Part shown: piece by piece, positions 7,110 to 18,000 of the stretch
How positions within the stretch are numbered: the first letter of the stretch is position 1
Layout of the letters: each line of letters starts with the position of its first letter
Source of the DNA: Verrucomicrobiota bacterium
GTDB lineage: Bacteria > Verrucomicrobiota > Verrucomicrobiia > Limisphaerales > UBA11358
Direction of reading: 5' to 3'
Assembly (NCBI GenBank): GCA_021323835.1
Contig: JAJPKI010000026.1
Coordinates: forward strand, 1-23,279
DNA: 23,279 nucleotides
Made by a program: the position numbers and the translations under genes
Notes under the pieces: generated by a model
Databases searched by the model: none
What the model was told of the DNA's origin: nothing
Seen by the model: the letters and a program-made list of their open reading frames with translations, nothing else

Positions 7110-10100
7110 TTACGGCGAATAAATCGCGCGATAAAACTGCTGGGGAAATGAATTTATATTTGTGTCCGTAAAAATAAACGGCGACGCATTTGTGCTTACA
7201 GAAATCCAATCAACAAGATTCGTCGAAGTTTGAATTGCGTAATTCAAGCCGCTCACGCCGGAGATGTTGAACTGAAACTGGCCGTTGGTGGCACTCGCGG
7301 TTGAAGTCAATTGCGGCGTCAATTGCGCGATGTTGGTGTAGACAAATAAAACTGCCGGTGAACTCGTTGTTGATCCATATAAATTGGTGACAACGACAGA
7401 ATAATTGCCTCCATTGGGAAGTTGAACGTTATTTAAATTCAAAAATAAATTGGTCGCTCCGACAATTGAATTCGTTCGATTAAAAAACCACTGATACCAC
7501 AATAAAGCCTCACTATCGGCTCCAACCATGAAATTCGCGGTGTTTCCGGCCATCGTTATTTGATTGGTTGGCTGTGCAAAAATAAACGGTGGCGAAGCAA
7601 CGAAACACTTCCCAAAATATTCTGCATTGTAAATCGCTTCGATTTCAGACGCAGAAAGAGCACGATTATAAATGGAAACTTCATCCAATAACCCATTGAA
7701 ATAAAAAGCCTCTCCTTTTCCAATGGTCAAGGGAGCGTTCGGATTAGGAATCACTACGTTGGTTGATTGTGAACCGATAACCGCGCCATTTGCATAAATC
7801 GAATAGAGATTATTATTTCGCACTACGGAAAAGTGATACCAATTGCCGATGACGGGCGTGAACGGAGCCTGCACCAAAAAGATTGGACCCAACGTGGGAC
7901 TATTCATGTGAAAAGTAAGTTTTCCGCCACCATACGCGAACCACCATTTGTTCACCGAGCCAGCTCCTTCATCATCGCTGATAAAAACTCCGCCGTTAGG
8001 ACCGCCGACGGTGGAGCTCGGCAAAGAGTTGAAATTTGCCCACAGTTCGATACTGAAATCATTTGTGCCAAAAGCCCATAAATTGTTGTCCGGCACGGAC
8101 ACATAAGACGAGGTTCCGACACTAAATGCCTGGCCAACTTTTCCAGTAGTGAAGCCTGCCGTTCCCTGCAAAGTGCCGTTATTCCCGCCAATGCAATCCA
8201 GCGCGTTGCTCTCTGCCTGCCACCAGCCAATTAACCCTGATGGCGGAGATACACAGGAAGAAAGGAAAGTCAGTGTTGCGCTGGCACTGTTCGTGAAGCC
8301 AAAAGCATTTGTGGCAGCGACGGCATAAGCGCCAATCTGTTCATTCTGAACGTTTGTCACCGTCAATGAAGAGTTTGTTGCGCCAACTATGTTTATTCCA
8401 TTGAAGCTCCATTGATAACTCATTGGCGCAGAACCTCCGATTGAAACGTAGAAAGTAGCATTACTACCGACAAGGGTTGCTTGGTTTTGCGGCTGGGCCA
8501 AAATAACAGGTGGTTGTCCGTTGACCATTAGAACCGCATTAGAACTTAGAATCGAGCCAAATAAGTTAGTCACCAATACGGAATAAATTCCCGATTGATT
8601 GGTTTGCGCGTTAAAAAAACTAAGAAAAGAATTTGTGGCATCGTTGATGTTTGTTCCGTTGAAACTCCACTGGAAATTCAAAGGCAAAGAACCACCGGCC
8701 GTAACATTAAGGGTAGCATTGCTGTTCAAAAAGATAGTCGTATTGGTTGGCTGTGTCAGGATTATCGGTGGCTGCGCAACAACAGCCAAAACCGCATTGG
8801 AACTTATGACTGATCCTAGTGAATTCATCACTTGCACCGCGTAATTTCCAGCCTGGTCAAGTTGGACATTGGTCAATGTGAGTGAAGAGTCTGTGGCTCC
8901 TGAAATATTCGTCCCATTGAATGTCCATTGATAATTCAATGGATAACCGGAAACACTGATAGTAAAAGCTGCGGACTGTCCCACAAAAACAGTTCTGTCT
9001 TGCGGTTGCACGTTTATCACCGGTGGAGAAGGAGATGACGATTCATCGAAGTGAAATGTAAAACCATTTTGAACAATTATAGAATTTCCTATGACAGAAC
9101 CTGTAAAAGTCGCTCCACCGGTAAATGCAAGTTTAGCATACGGCGCATCAATTCTTCCCATTAGCGCCCCTCCACCCGAAATAGTAATGTTCGTGCATGT
9201 AATAGAGCCGTAAAGTGTGATGTTCGTCGCAATTTTATTTCCGGGAATACCAGCACCATCAGTTGTCGTTGTGCCTCCGAGATAGGCGGTGAAAGTCGCA
9301 TTCGATGCAAGGCCGATATATGTTCCACTCCCGATGGACATGCCGCCGGGAGCGTTAAGAACAAACTTTGAGCCGGCCATGTTAGTGATATATTGCGAGC
9401 CAGCAAGCGAAAGGCCTGTTGTTCCTGTTGTGTTCAAAACAAATGTGATGCCGGGGGAAATTGTAACAACACCGGAATTGGCCGTTGATAAATCAAGAGC
9501 ATTCAAAACAACAGTGCCACCGGGAGATGTGCCGGGCGCATTCGTGATACGAAAGGCTGTGATGTTGTTGATGTTAACGGCACCGGCGGTGGTATAAATG
9601 TTGGTGGTGCCCGGGCCAGAACTTAAAAGTGTATTTGTAGTAGAATTATGAGTGATGCTCGGCATTGTTTTAATTGTTCCAACAGTCCATGTCGACGCTG
9701 TTGGCGCGTCAGGAATGGTCAGACTTAAATTGCTAACTGCCCAACCCGGCTCGATGCCGATGTTGCCGCCGTTAATCCACGGAATATCTCCAATTGCCGA
9801 AGTGCCGCTTGTCACAATCGTGCTGCCTGTCGCGACATAAGCTTTGCCATAAACATCTGATGGGCCAATTGTGTCAATTGCAGCAATTACGTTTGTTTCA
9901 ACAGTCGCGATATTACCACCGGCTTTGCGTTTGCTCACAATGTATTGGCCATTCGTGCTGTAAAGCGGGTCGGAAGAATCAAAGCTATCAATGAGCACGT
10001 TGCCCGAAAGGCTGATGCCATTTTTGACCAAAATGCCAAAGTTTTGGGAATAAGCAGACAAGGCGGCCAGCATTAATCCGCCACAGACAAAGCACAGGCT

Positions 10101-10133
10101 TCGCCGGATAAAATGGCTGGAGTAAAGGTTCAC
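7110..10133 (-). CDS. Secreted multidomain protein: DUF7305/beta-helix-like head, Ig-like repeats, LamG domain
   Basis: Two starts are possible: GTG at 10133 (1007 aa, used here, with signal MNLYSSHFIRRSLCFVCGG then LMLAALSAYSQ) or TTG at 10166 (1018 aa). Using the longer numbering, residues 42-375 are Gly/Thr/Asn-rich and start 'VKNGISLSGNVLIDSFDSSD', with a later 'GRIDAPYAKLAFTGGATFTG'; this looks like the DUF7305 (PilX-like) beta-solenoid. Three Ig-like domains of about 85 aa follow (from 380, 464 and 551; 'YQWSFNG.NI.GATNSSL'). A LamG/concanavalin-like domain spans about 637-855 ('GLIGWWQAESNALDCIGGNN', 'LDEVSIYNRALSASEIEAIY'). A fourth Ig domain lies at 858-940, and the last 78 residues are the 'YAIQTSTNLVDW...FYRAIYSP' module. 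I infer binding to carbohydrate or a surface. It lies downstream of the barrel gene. Confidence 0.85.
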   Translation of the reverse strand: MNLYSSHFIRRSLCFVCGGLMLAALSAYSQNFGILVKNGISLSGNVLIDSFDSSDPLYSTNGQYIVSKRKAGGNIATVETNVIAAIDTIGPSDVYGKAYVATGSTIVTSGTSAIGDIPWINGGNIGIEPGWAVSNLSLTIPDAPTASTWTVGTIKTMPSITHNSTTNTLLSSGPGTTNIYTTAGAVNINNITAFRITNAPGTSPGGTVVLNALDLSTANSGVVTISPGITFVLNTTGTTGLSLAGSQYITNMAGSKFVLNAPGGMSIGSGTYIGLASNATFTAYLGGTTTTDGAGIPGNKIATNITLYGSITCTNITISGGGALMGRIDAPYAKLAFTGGATFTGSVIGNSIIVQNGFTFHFDESSSPSPPVINVQPQDRTVFVGQSAAFTISVSGYPLNYQWTFNGTNISGATDSSLTLTNVQLDQAGNYAVQVMNSLGSVISSNAVLAVVAQPPIILTQPTNTTIFLNSNATLNVTAGGSLPLNFQWSFNGTNINDATNSFLSFFNAQTNQSGIYSVLVTNLFGSILSSNAVLMVNGQPPVILAQPQNQATLVGSNATFYVSIGGSAPMSYQWSFNGINIVGATNSSLTVTNVQNEQIGAYAVAATNAFGFTNSASATLTFLSSCVSPPSGLIGWWQAESNALDCIGGNNGTLQGTAGFTTGKVGQAFSVGTSSYVSVPDNNLWAFGTNDFSIELWANFNSLPSSTVGGPNGGVFISDDEGAGSVNKWWFAYGGGKLTFHMNSPTLGPIFLVQAPFTPVIGNWYHFSVVRNNNLYSIYANGAVIGSQSTNVVIPNPNAPLTIGKGEAFYFNGLLDEVSIYNRALSASEIEAIYNAEYFGKCFVASPPFIFAQPTNQITMAGNTANFMVGADSEALLWYQWFFNRTNSIVGATNLFLNLNNVQLPNGGNYSVVVTNLYGSTTSSPAVLFVYTNIAQLTPQLTSTASATNGQFQFNISGVSGLNYAIQTSTNLVDWISVSTNASPFIFTDTNINSFPQQFYRAIYSP
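8252..9035 (-). repeat. Three tandem Ig-like domain repeats inside the LamG protein
   Basis: Three units of about 255-260 bp each encode about 85 residues, beginning 'PP(V/I)I..QP..' and carrying '(Y/F)QW(S/T)FNG.NI' and 'GxYxVxxTNxFG' or close variants. They start near 9035, 8775 and 8515 on the minus strand. A fourth, more diverged copy lies after the LamG domain (about 7592-7345). This is protein-level repetition; the DNA copies differ widely. Confidence 0.75.
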
Positions 10134-10251
10134 GCTTCTTGTCCAATTATTGTCCCCTGCTCTCAACCTGTCAATCTGCGTAAGAAAGCCCAGAGGCCTT
10201 TCCCCCGAAATAATTGCGTCTCACAGAGATTGACCTGCCGAATTTTGCAAA

Positions 10252-11277
10252 TCAAAAACTGTAGCTGATGCCGGCCGTGACGAAGAGTGAGCGGTTTAAA
10301 TCAATTTCAATTTCGCGGCCCTGATAGCTGTGGTCGAATTTGCCGAGGTCTTGAAATTGCGCGCCGACGGCGAGTCCCCAGCGCTGGTTCAATTGATATG
10401 TCGCATCAAAACTCGCGTAGCCGCCAAAAAGAATTGCCATGTTGTTTCCACCGCCGCTCATGCTGCCGACACCGACCATGGTTTGCTGCCAGTTCATGGT
10501 GCTGTAAAGCACTCCGGCGGCGAGTCCGGCGCTGGCGCGCAACGCGAGTTTTTCCGTCAGCGGAATTTCCGCGTAAGGGCCGAGGCGGCCGCCAAAAAGG
10601 TTGCCGCTGAATTTGTCGTGCGAAATAAATGCGCCGGACGTGCTGCTGACAGGCGGCACGTCAAGAACAGGGTCGCCGGGATTGCCGTTGAAACTGCCTT
10701 GAAATCCGGGCGGCGGCGCCAGCGGAGGTGTAAAGTGATAAACGTCCGTGTTGCCGGAAGTGTCGTTATCGGACAAAGAAATGTTCATGTAATTGACAGC
10801 TGCTTCCACGCCGTAGCGCAGGTTATGCCAATCATCCTTCTCGCCGAATTGCCGGTCGTAGGTCAGCTCAAGGCCAAGCGGTTTGTCTTTCGCCGAACTT
10901 TCCGACGGCGCGGAATGAAAGGTGAACGTGCTCGCGCCGGAATCATATTGTGCGGCATCGTTGTAGCCCCAATAAGAAGTTTGACCGCCAAAGTTTCCCG
11001 TGGAATCGGTCAGCACATAGCCGTCGGTGTAATTGTATGGCGCGCCGTCGGGCGTGCGCGAACCGGCACCGGATGAATTGGGAACAAGGCCGGTGGCGAC
11101 GCCTTTGAATTTGGCGTTGAAGTTCAGCGCGTAACGCAATGAGAGTGTCAGGCGATTGGTCGAGTCGAGATAAATGTGCTTGTCCGCGTCCGAGAGGTGT
11201 TTGTCTGCATCCGGAGCTGCGGCATGGAGACAAATTATTCCCGTCAGCGGAACGGCAAAAAAATATTTTTTATTCAT
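10252..11277 (-). CDS. Outer-membrane beta-barrel-like protein
   Basis: I use the ATG at 11277 (MNKKYFFAVPLTGIICLHAA, signal peptide), 9 bp after the stop of the giant gene; a TTG at 11286 would add three residues only. The 341-residue product has alternating hydrophobic/polar strands typical of a barrel: 'NRLTLSLRYALNFNAKF', 'KPLGLELTYDRQF', 'LRYGVEAAVNYMNISL', 'LALRASAGLAAGVLYSTM', 'ILFGGYASFDATYQL' and 'WGLAVGAQFQDLG'. The last strand, 'SLFVTAGISYSF', ends in Phe, the usual signal for BAM-mediated insertion. I see no named family; it is not a TpsB or TonB-dependent receptor by length or motif. The gene order suggests it acts with, or anchors, the giant surface protein, but that is inference. 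Near the N-terminus DADKH occurs twice. Confidence 0.75.
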   Translation of the reverse strand: MNKKYFFAVPLTGIICLHAAAPDADKHLSDADKHIYLDSTNRLTLSLRYALNFNAKFKGVATGLVPNSSGAGSRTPDGAPYNYTDGYVLTDSTGNFGGQTSYWGYNDAAQYDSGASTFTFHSAPSESSAKDKPLGLELTYDRQFGEKDDWHNLRYGVEAAVNYMNISLSDNDTSGNTDVYHFTPPLAPPPGFQGSFNGNPGDPVLDVPPVSSTSGAFISHDKFSGNLFGGRLGPYAEIPLTEKLALRASAGLAAGVLYSTMNWQQTMVGVGSMSGGGNNMAILFGGYASFDATYQLNQRWGLAVGAQFQDLGKFDHSYQGREIEIDLNRSLFVTAGISYSF

Positions 11278-11286
11278 GAGTTGCAA

Positions 11287-12010
11287 TTAGGGGTTGAGCA
11301 ACACGCGATAGTAACGCGTCGTGGAACCTGAAATCGGCTTGCTGAGAGTTTCCGGCGGACCGTCGTCATACCAGAACGTCGTCGTGGCGCTGGCAACGAC
11401 CGATGGCACGGCAACATTCCACGTGATTAAATCGTCGCTGTATAAAATGGTGTAAGTGCGTCCCGGAATACTCGTGAATTCCACGAGGAAGCGGATGTTG
11501 TTCGGATTGCGCGTGTCGGTGAAACCGGATTGCAAAATGGTCACGGGCGTTCCATTGGTCGGCGCGACAGCCGGAGCGTTAACCGCAACAGCGGTCAAAG
11601 AATTTGTGAACGGGCGGCGGTCGTTCACGAAAAATTCCAATGCAAACGTAACGCTGTTGCCCGCTTGCGGGAACGGATGCAACGGCGAATTATACGGCGG
11701 GTCGTATTCGACGTAAGGCACGCCGTTGTTTGTGCCGGTCGCATTGTAAAGTCGCACGCCGCTGCGCAATCCGCCGACGTAGAGGCGCAACGCGTGGACG
11801 TCAAAGCTCGTCAAATTCGTGACGGAAACAAATTCCTCGTAAAGCTGCGTTTGCGGATTGAACGCGCTCGTGCCGACGATAAACAGATTTCCGCCGAGCG
11901 AAATAATCGTGTTCGTCGTCGCGACATTCGTCGGATAGGAATTCGTCGCCAGGAAAATGCTGAACACGCCGGGCACGATGACTGTTTGCACTTGCGCATT
12001 TGGATACGCG
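11287..12010 (-). other. C-terminal domain of the giant protein, ending in the shared YYR..P module
   Basis: These bases encode about the last 235 residues. They hold a unique domain ('EFVSVTNLTSFDVHALRLYV', 'GNSVTFALEFFVNDRRPF') and then about 70 residues with 'GRTYTILYSDDLITWN', 'YDDGPPETLSKP' and the terminal 'TTRYYRVLLNP'. A related ending closes the protein encoded at 7110-10133. This resembles an ending I associate with Verrucomicrobia secreted proteins and could be a sorting or anchoring domain. Confidence 0.6.
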
Positions 12011-15000
12011 GACGACGCGCTGTTGTTCGTCAAGTTCGGGTCAAACGTCGTGCCAAATGCGGAAGCCAAATCTGTCAGCGTTCCAAAAATGGAAGTCGTG
12101 TTCGTCTCGATGAAATCAAATTTATTTCCGGTGCCGGAAATGAGATTCGTCGAGCCGAGCGTGGATGGCGAGACGTTAATAATCAGATTTGTCGAGCCGC
12201 CTGCGGCCAGCGACGTGAGCAGCGGCCACGTCACGATGCCGTTGGAATTGGTTCCACCGCCGCTGGCGCTGACGAATACGATGTTTGTCGGCAATTGGTT
12301 GGTGATGGAAATGTTCGCCGCCGTCGAAGGACCGGAATTGCTCACGACGACTGTGTAAAAGAATCCGTCACCGGCGATAACGTTTGTCGGGCCGAACACG
12401 GCCACTTGCACGTCCGCAACCGGCACGACTGAAGTCGTGACTTTTGAGCCGCCAGCGGTGCCGTTGTTGTTATTCGTGTTCGAGTCAACTGTGTCCGACG
12501 TGCTCGATGCGACGTTGGTAAATGAGCCGGTTGCGGGCGCGGTCACGGAAACCGTGAACGTGCTCGACGCGCCTTTCGCCAAACTTGAATTTGTCCAGGA
12601 AACAATATTGCCGCTCAAACCGTATCCAGCCAACGCGCTTTGGAATGTCACCGTTCCGGGCAATGTGTCGCGCACAATGACGTTCGTTGCCGTCGAAGGC
12701 CCGCTGTTCGTCGCCGTGATGATATAAGTCACCGTGCCACCGCCCTGGATGCTGGTGTTGCCGCTCTTAAAGATTGCAACATCGGCAATTGGAGTGACAG
12801 TCGTGACGACTTGCGAATTGGTCGAAGTGCCATTGTTGTTGTTCGTGTTTGAGTCAATTGTCGTTGTTGTCGCAAAGGCAATATTCGTCAAAGTTCCACC
12901 GTCAGCCGAAACAACCGTGACAGAGAAATTTGTTTTCGCATTTGCAGCGAGTTTGCCAACAGTTGGCCACGTCACCAAATTGCCTATAACACTTGCAGCC
13001 GTCGGCGATGCGCTGACGAATGTAAATCCATTTGGCAATTGGTCGAACGCGACAACATTCGTCGCCGCTGACAGGCCGAGATTTGTGACCGTAATCGTGT
13101 AAGTCAAATTTGAGCCGGCAATCCAATTCGTCGGACCTGTCTTGAACAACGCGAGGTCGGTGGTCGGCAGAATAGAAATCGTCACCGCCGCAGACGCGCT
13201 GTTGGTCAGGCCGTTATTCACGCGGAAGGTAAAGCTGTCCGCGCCGGTGTAATTCGTGTTCGGCGTGTAAGTTACCGCGCCGCTATTCGTGTTGAAATTA
13301 CTCAACGCGCCGTTCGTCGGATTGTTCACGATGATAAACGTGAGCGGGAAGCTGTTGACGTCGCTGCCGGCCAAGGTGATTGCCGTCGCGGTATTTTCAA
13401 GAGCGCTCACGCTTTGCGGATTCGCCGTCGGCGGCGTGGCGACAACAAGAATTGTGATGACAGAACTATTTGTTCCGCCAATTCCGTCCGTAATCGTGTA
13501 ACCAACCGTCGCCGTGCCGAAGAAATTGGTTGTCGGAGTGAACAATACATTTGTGCCGACAATCGAAGCCGTTCCATTGGTCGGGCTGACAGAAATAATT
13601 GTCAGTGTTCCGCCCGGAGTTTGCACGATGTCATTCGTCAATGGCGACAGCGTAACGGAAACATTTTCCGGCGCTGTTGCGTTGTCTGGATTCGCAATCG
13701 GCGGACGATTTGTCACGGTGATTGTAATCAGCGATGAATTTGTTCCGCCAATTCCGTCTGTAATCGTGTAACCAATCGTCGCCGTCCCGAGGAAATTCGT
13801 CGTGGGCGTGAACAAAACATTTGTTCCTGAAATGGTCGCAGTTCCATTTGTCGGGGCGATGGAAATAATTGCCAGTGAACCGCCGGGCGTTTGAACTGAA
13901 TCGTTGGCCAGCGGCGAAAGTAAATCGTTCACGCTGTTTTCACTGACAGAATAATTATCCGGATTTGCCAGCGGCGGAATATTTGTGATTGTTACCGTGA
14001 CAACAGACGAATTCGTTCCGCCAATTCCGTCGGTAATCGTGTAGCCGACCGTCGCCGTGCCGACAAAGTTTGTTGTCGGAAGGAATAAAATATTTGTGCC
14101 GACAATTGAAGCCGTGCCGTTCGTCGGGCTGACAGAAATAATCGTCAGAGTTCCGCCGGGCGTTTGCACGATGTCATTTGTCAGCGGCGACAGTGTTACG
14201 GAAATATTTTCTGCGCCGGTGGCGTTGTCAGGATTCGCGAGCGGCGGACGGTTCGTCACCGTCACTGTAATAAGCGAAGAATTCGTTCCGCCGATTCCGT
14301 CCGTAATCGTGTAGCCAATTGTCGCGGTGCCGATGAAATTGGTTGTCGGAGTGAACAAGACATTTGTGCCACCGATGATTGATGCAATTCCATTTGTCGG
14401 AGCGACAGAAATGATTGTCAAAATTCCGCCGGGGGTTTGCACAGAATCGTTTGCCAGTGGATTAATTGTCCGTGACGTATTTTCCGTCATTGATGTAACG
14501 TCTGGATTTGCCAGCGGCGGCAAATTGGAAACGGTGATTGTGATGAACGAACCGTTCGTGCCACCAATTCCGTCGATGATGGTGTAGCCAACCGTCGTCG
14601 TGCCGACAAAATTTGTTGTCGGGGTGAACAAAATATTTGTGCCGCCCAGAATTGATGCCGTTCCATTCGTCGAAGCGATGGAAATAATTGCCAATGTTCC
14701 ACCCGGCGTTTGCACAATGTCATTGGTCAGCGGTGACAGTGTGACGGAAACATTTTCCGGCGCTGTTACGTTATCTGGATTTGCAATCGGCGGAATATTT
14801 GCGACCGTCACCGTGACGACCGATGAATTCGTGCCGCCAATTCCGTCCGTAATCGTGTAACCAACTGTCGTCGTGCCGATGAAATTTGTCGCCGGCGTGA
14901 ACAAAATATTTGTTCCAGAAATAATCGCCGTTCCATTTGTCGGATTTACCACGATGATTGTCAATGCGCCGCCCGGAGTTTGAACAATATCATTTGTGAG

Positions 15001-18000
15001 CGGCGATAGAGTAATGGAATTATTTTCCACGACGTTCGCGTGGTCGGGATTTGCAATCGGCGGAATGTTGGTGACCGTCACGGTGATGAGCGACGAATTT
15101 GTGCCGCCGACGTTGTCAATGATTGTGTAACCAATCGTCGCCGTGCCGAAGAAATTCACTGACGGCGTGAATGAAACATTTGTGCCGCTGATAATCGTCG
15201 CCGTTCCATTCGTCGCGCTGACAGAAATAATTGTCAGCGTGCCGCCCGGCGTTTGCACAATGTCATTTGTTGATGGCGACAGCAAATTGCCCGCGCTGTT
15301 TTCCGCAACGAAATAATTGTCCGGATTTGCAATCGGCGGCGCGTTGGTAATCATCGTAATCACGGGCGGATTCGTGTTGTTATTCGGCGTCGGGTCAAAT
15401 GTCGGGCTTCCGACCGTCGCAAAATTTGTCACCGTCGTTCGCAACGTTGAAATCACCGTCAAGGTAAGATTTGTTTTCACGTTCGACGTCAAATTGAGAT
15501 TTGTCCAAATGACTTGACTGTTCGCGTTCGTTGCCGCAGCCGGTAACGCGCTGACAAAAATTAATCCTGTTGGCAAACTGTCAGTCACGGAAATTGAACT
15601 CGCCGCGGATGGACCAAAATTTGTCACCGAAATCGTGTAATTAAAATTCGTGTTGAATAAAACTCCCGCCGGACCGCTCTTGCCGATGCCCAAATCAGAA
15701 ATCGGCGTAACGGTTGTGATGACCGGCGCGTTGGTGTTGTTATTTGGCGTTGGGTCTCCCGTCGGCGAATTAACGGTCGCGATATTAGTCAGCGTGCCGC
15801 TCGTTGGTGCGACAACGGTCAAAGTCAAATTCGTTGCAGCATTTGCCGCCAATGTCCCGAGCGACCAACTCACGATGCCCGAATTGTTCACGCCGCCGCT
15901 GCTGGCGTTTGTAAATATTGCGCCTGCGGGAATTGCGTCGGTCACAACCACGCCGCTCGCCGATGACGGGCCGATATTTGTGACTGAAATCGTGTAAATC
16001 AAATTACTCGTCGCAAAAACAAATGCGGCAGCGCTCTTCGTAATTGCCAAATCTGCAAATGGCGACACGGTTGTAATCACCGGCGCACTGGTGTTGTTCA
16101 CGATGTTACTGTCAAGCGTTGGCGAACCGACAATTACCGTGTTCGTCAGCGTGCCGCTCGATGGCGCGATCACAGTCAAATTCAAATTCGTTACCGAGTT
16201 CGCTGCCAAAATTCCGAGCGACCAGGTAACAACGCCGGAATTATTCGCGCCATTGCCGCTGGCGCTTGCAAATGTTGCGCCCGCCGGAATTGTGTCGGTC
16301 ACGACTACGCCGCTCGCCGATGACGGGCCAAAGTTGGTGATTGAAATATTGTAAGTCAGATTGCTCGTCGCGAACACGGAAGCCGCCGCGCTTTTGCCTG
16401 CAGCCAAATCGGCAACCGGCGTCACGGTCGTGATGGCTGGCGGATTTGTGTTGTTCAGCAAGTTAGTGTCAATCGTCGGCGAACTGACGACAGCGAAATT
16501 GGTGAATGTGCCCGTCGCGGGCGCTTTGACAGTCACGGAGAAATTTGTCGCTGAATTTGCCGTCAAAGTTCCGAGCGACCAGTTGACGGTTCCAGAATTA
16601 TTCACACCACCGGCAGTTGCGTTCACAAAACTTACGCCGGCGGGCAATGAGTCGGTGACGACGACGCCACTGGCATCGCACGGTCCCGAATTGGTGACGG
16701 AAATATTATAAATGAAATTGCTTGCGGCCAAAATTCCGGCAGGAGCAATTTTCGTAATCGCCAGATTTGCCACGGGAATAACGGTCGTGTTGACTTGAGC
16801 GCTGGTGTTGTCCGTCAAATTCGTGTCGGCAGTCGAAGACGTTGCGCTGGCAATGTTGCTGATGGAGCCGGTGAGCGGAGCGGTCACGGTCAAAGTCAAA
16901 TTCGACGCCGAATTTGCCGCCAAAGTTCCGATAGTCCACGACACGATGCCGGAACTTAAATTTCCATTTCCGCTGGCACTGCCAAAATTCACGTTTAGCG
17001 GCAACGTATCGCTGGCAACGACATTGCTAGCGGAAGCTGGACCTGCGTTGGTCACGACGATTGTGTAAATCAAATTGCTCACGGCCAAAACAGTTGCGGG
17101 AGCGGATTTAGTAACGCTGATTTTTGCAACGGGCGAAATGGTAATCGTAATTCCTGCCGAATCGCTGCCACCGTTGCTGTTGGTGATGGTGTAGCCGACG
17201 GTCGCCGTGCCGACAAAATTATTCGCCGGAGTGAATAGCACATTTGTGCCGTTGACGATGGAAGCAATGCCGTTAGTTGGCGCGACGCTCAAAATTGTCA
17301 GCGCAAATCCGCCGGTCGGGATGTCATTTGAAGTTGCGCCAATTGTGACAGGCATATTTTCGAGCGTGGTGGCATTGTCCGGCACGGCAACGGGCGCGGT
17401 ATTGGTGCTTGGCGAACCGACGAAGTAATCAAAGAAATCATTTCCATTCGTGACAACGCCATTGCCAAGAATCATTGGAAGGAGATTGTCGTTCGGCGGC
17501 GCAGAATCGCCAGTGCTGGTGTAACTCGAAAGGTCGGTTTCGCGAACGATGTAACTTCCGGGCACGACACCCGCAAATGAATATGTTCCGCTCGCGGAAG
17601 TAATCGCCGATTGCACGACCGGTTCGCCGTTGTCAACGATGCCATTTGAGTTCAAGTCTTGAATCAAATCCACCGTAACGTTGGAAATGCCGAAATCACC
17701 GGCCTGAAAAAATCCGACGCCGTTCAAATCATTCCAAACCGTGCCGCTGCTGGTGGCGTAATTTGTGATGGCTGGCTGATAATCGAAGAAATTATTTGTG
17801 CTGGTCGAAAGATTGGTGAACACGACTGACGCGCGTCCGTTCGCGGGAGAAAAATTTGCGTAGCCGGCCGGCGGCGTTTGCACGACAACGTAATTGCCGT
17901 TGGTCAAATTCAGCAATTCATAGTGGCCGAGCGAATCGCTGGTCGTGAGTTGAACGAGCGTGCCATCGGACGGGTCGCCGTCAGCGTTCGGGTCGGTATA

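Noticed and set aside
7054..7209. Upstream extension of the hydrolase frame
   Set aside because: It would overlap the end of the LamG gene by 100 bp and bury the signal peptide 52 residues inside the protein.
10330..11076. 248-aa open frame on the + strand
   Set aside because: It is antisense to the barrel gene, which has a signal peptide, barrel strands and a terminal Phe; the + frame has an Arg/Ala-rich shadow composition.
11530..12432. 300-aa open frame on the + strand, and many 60-160 aa + frames up to 22841
   Set aside because: They lie antisense to the giant gene, are rich in Arg or Val with no recognisable domain, and those over 13.4-15.3 kb merely repeat because the coding repeats do.
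13435..15333. Regular DNA repeats that could look like a CRISPR array
   Set aside because: The period is about 270 bp, there are no short conserved repeats with unique spacers, and the repeats are in frame inside one long coding sequence.
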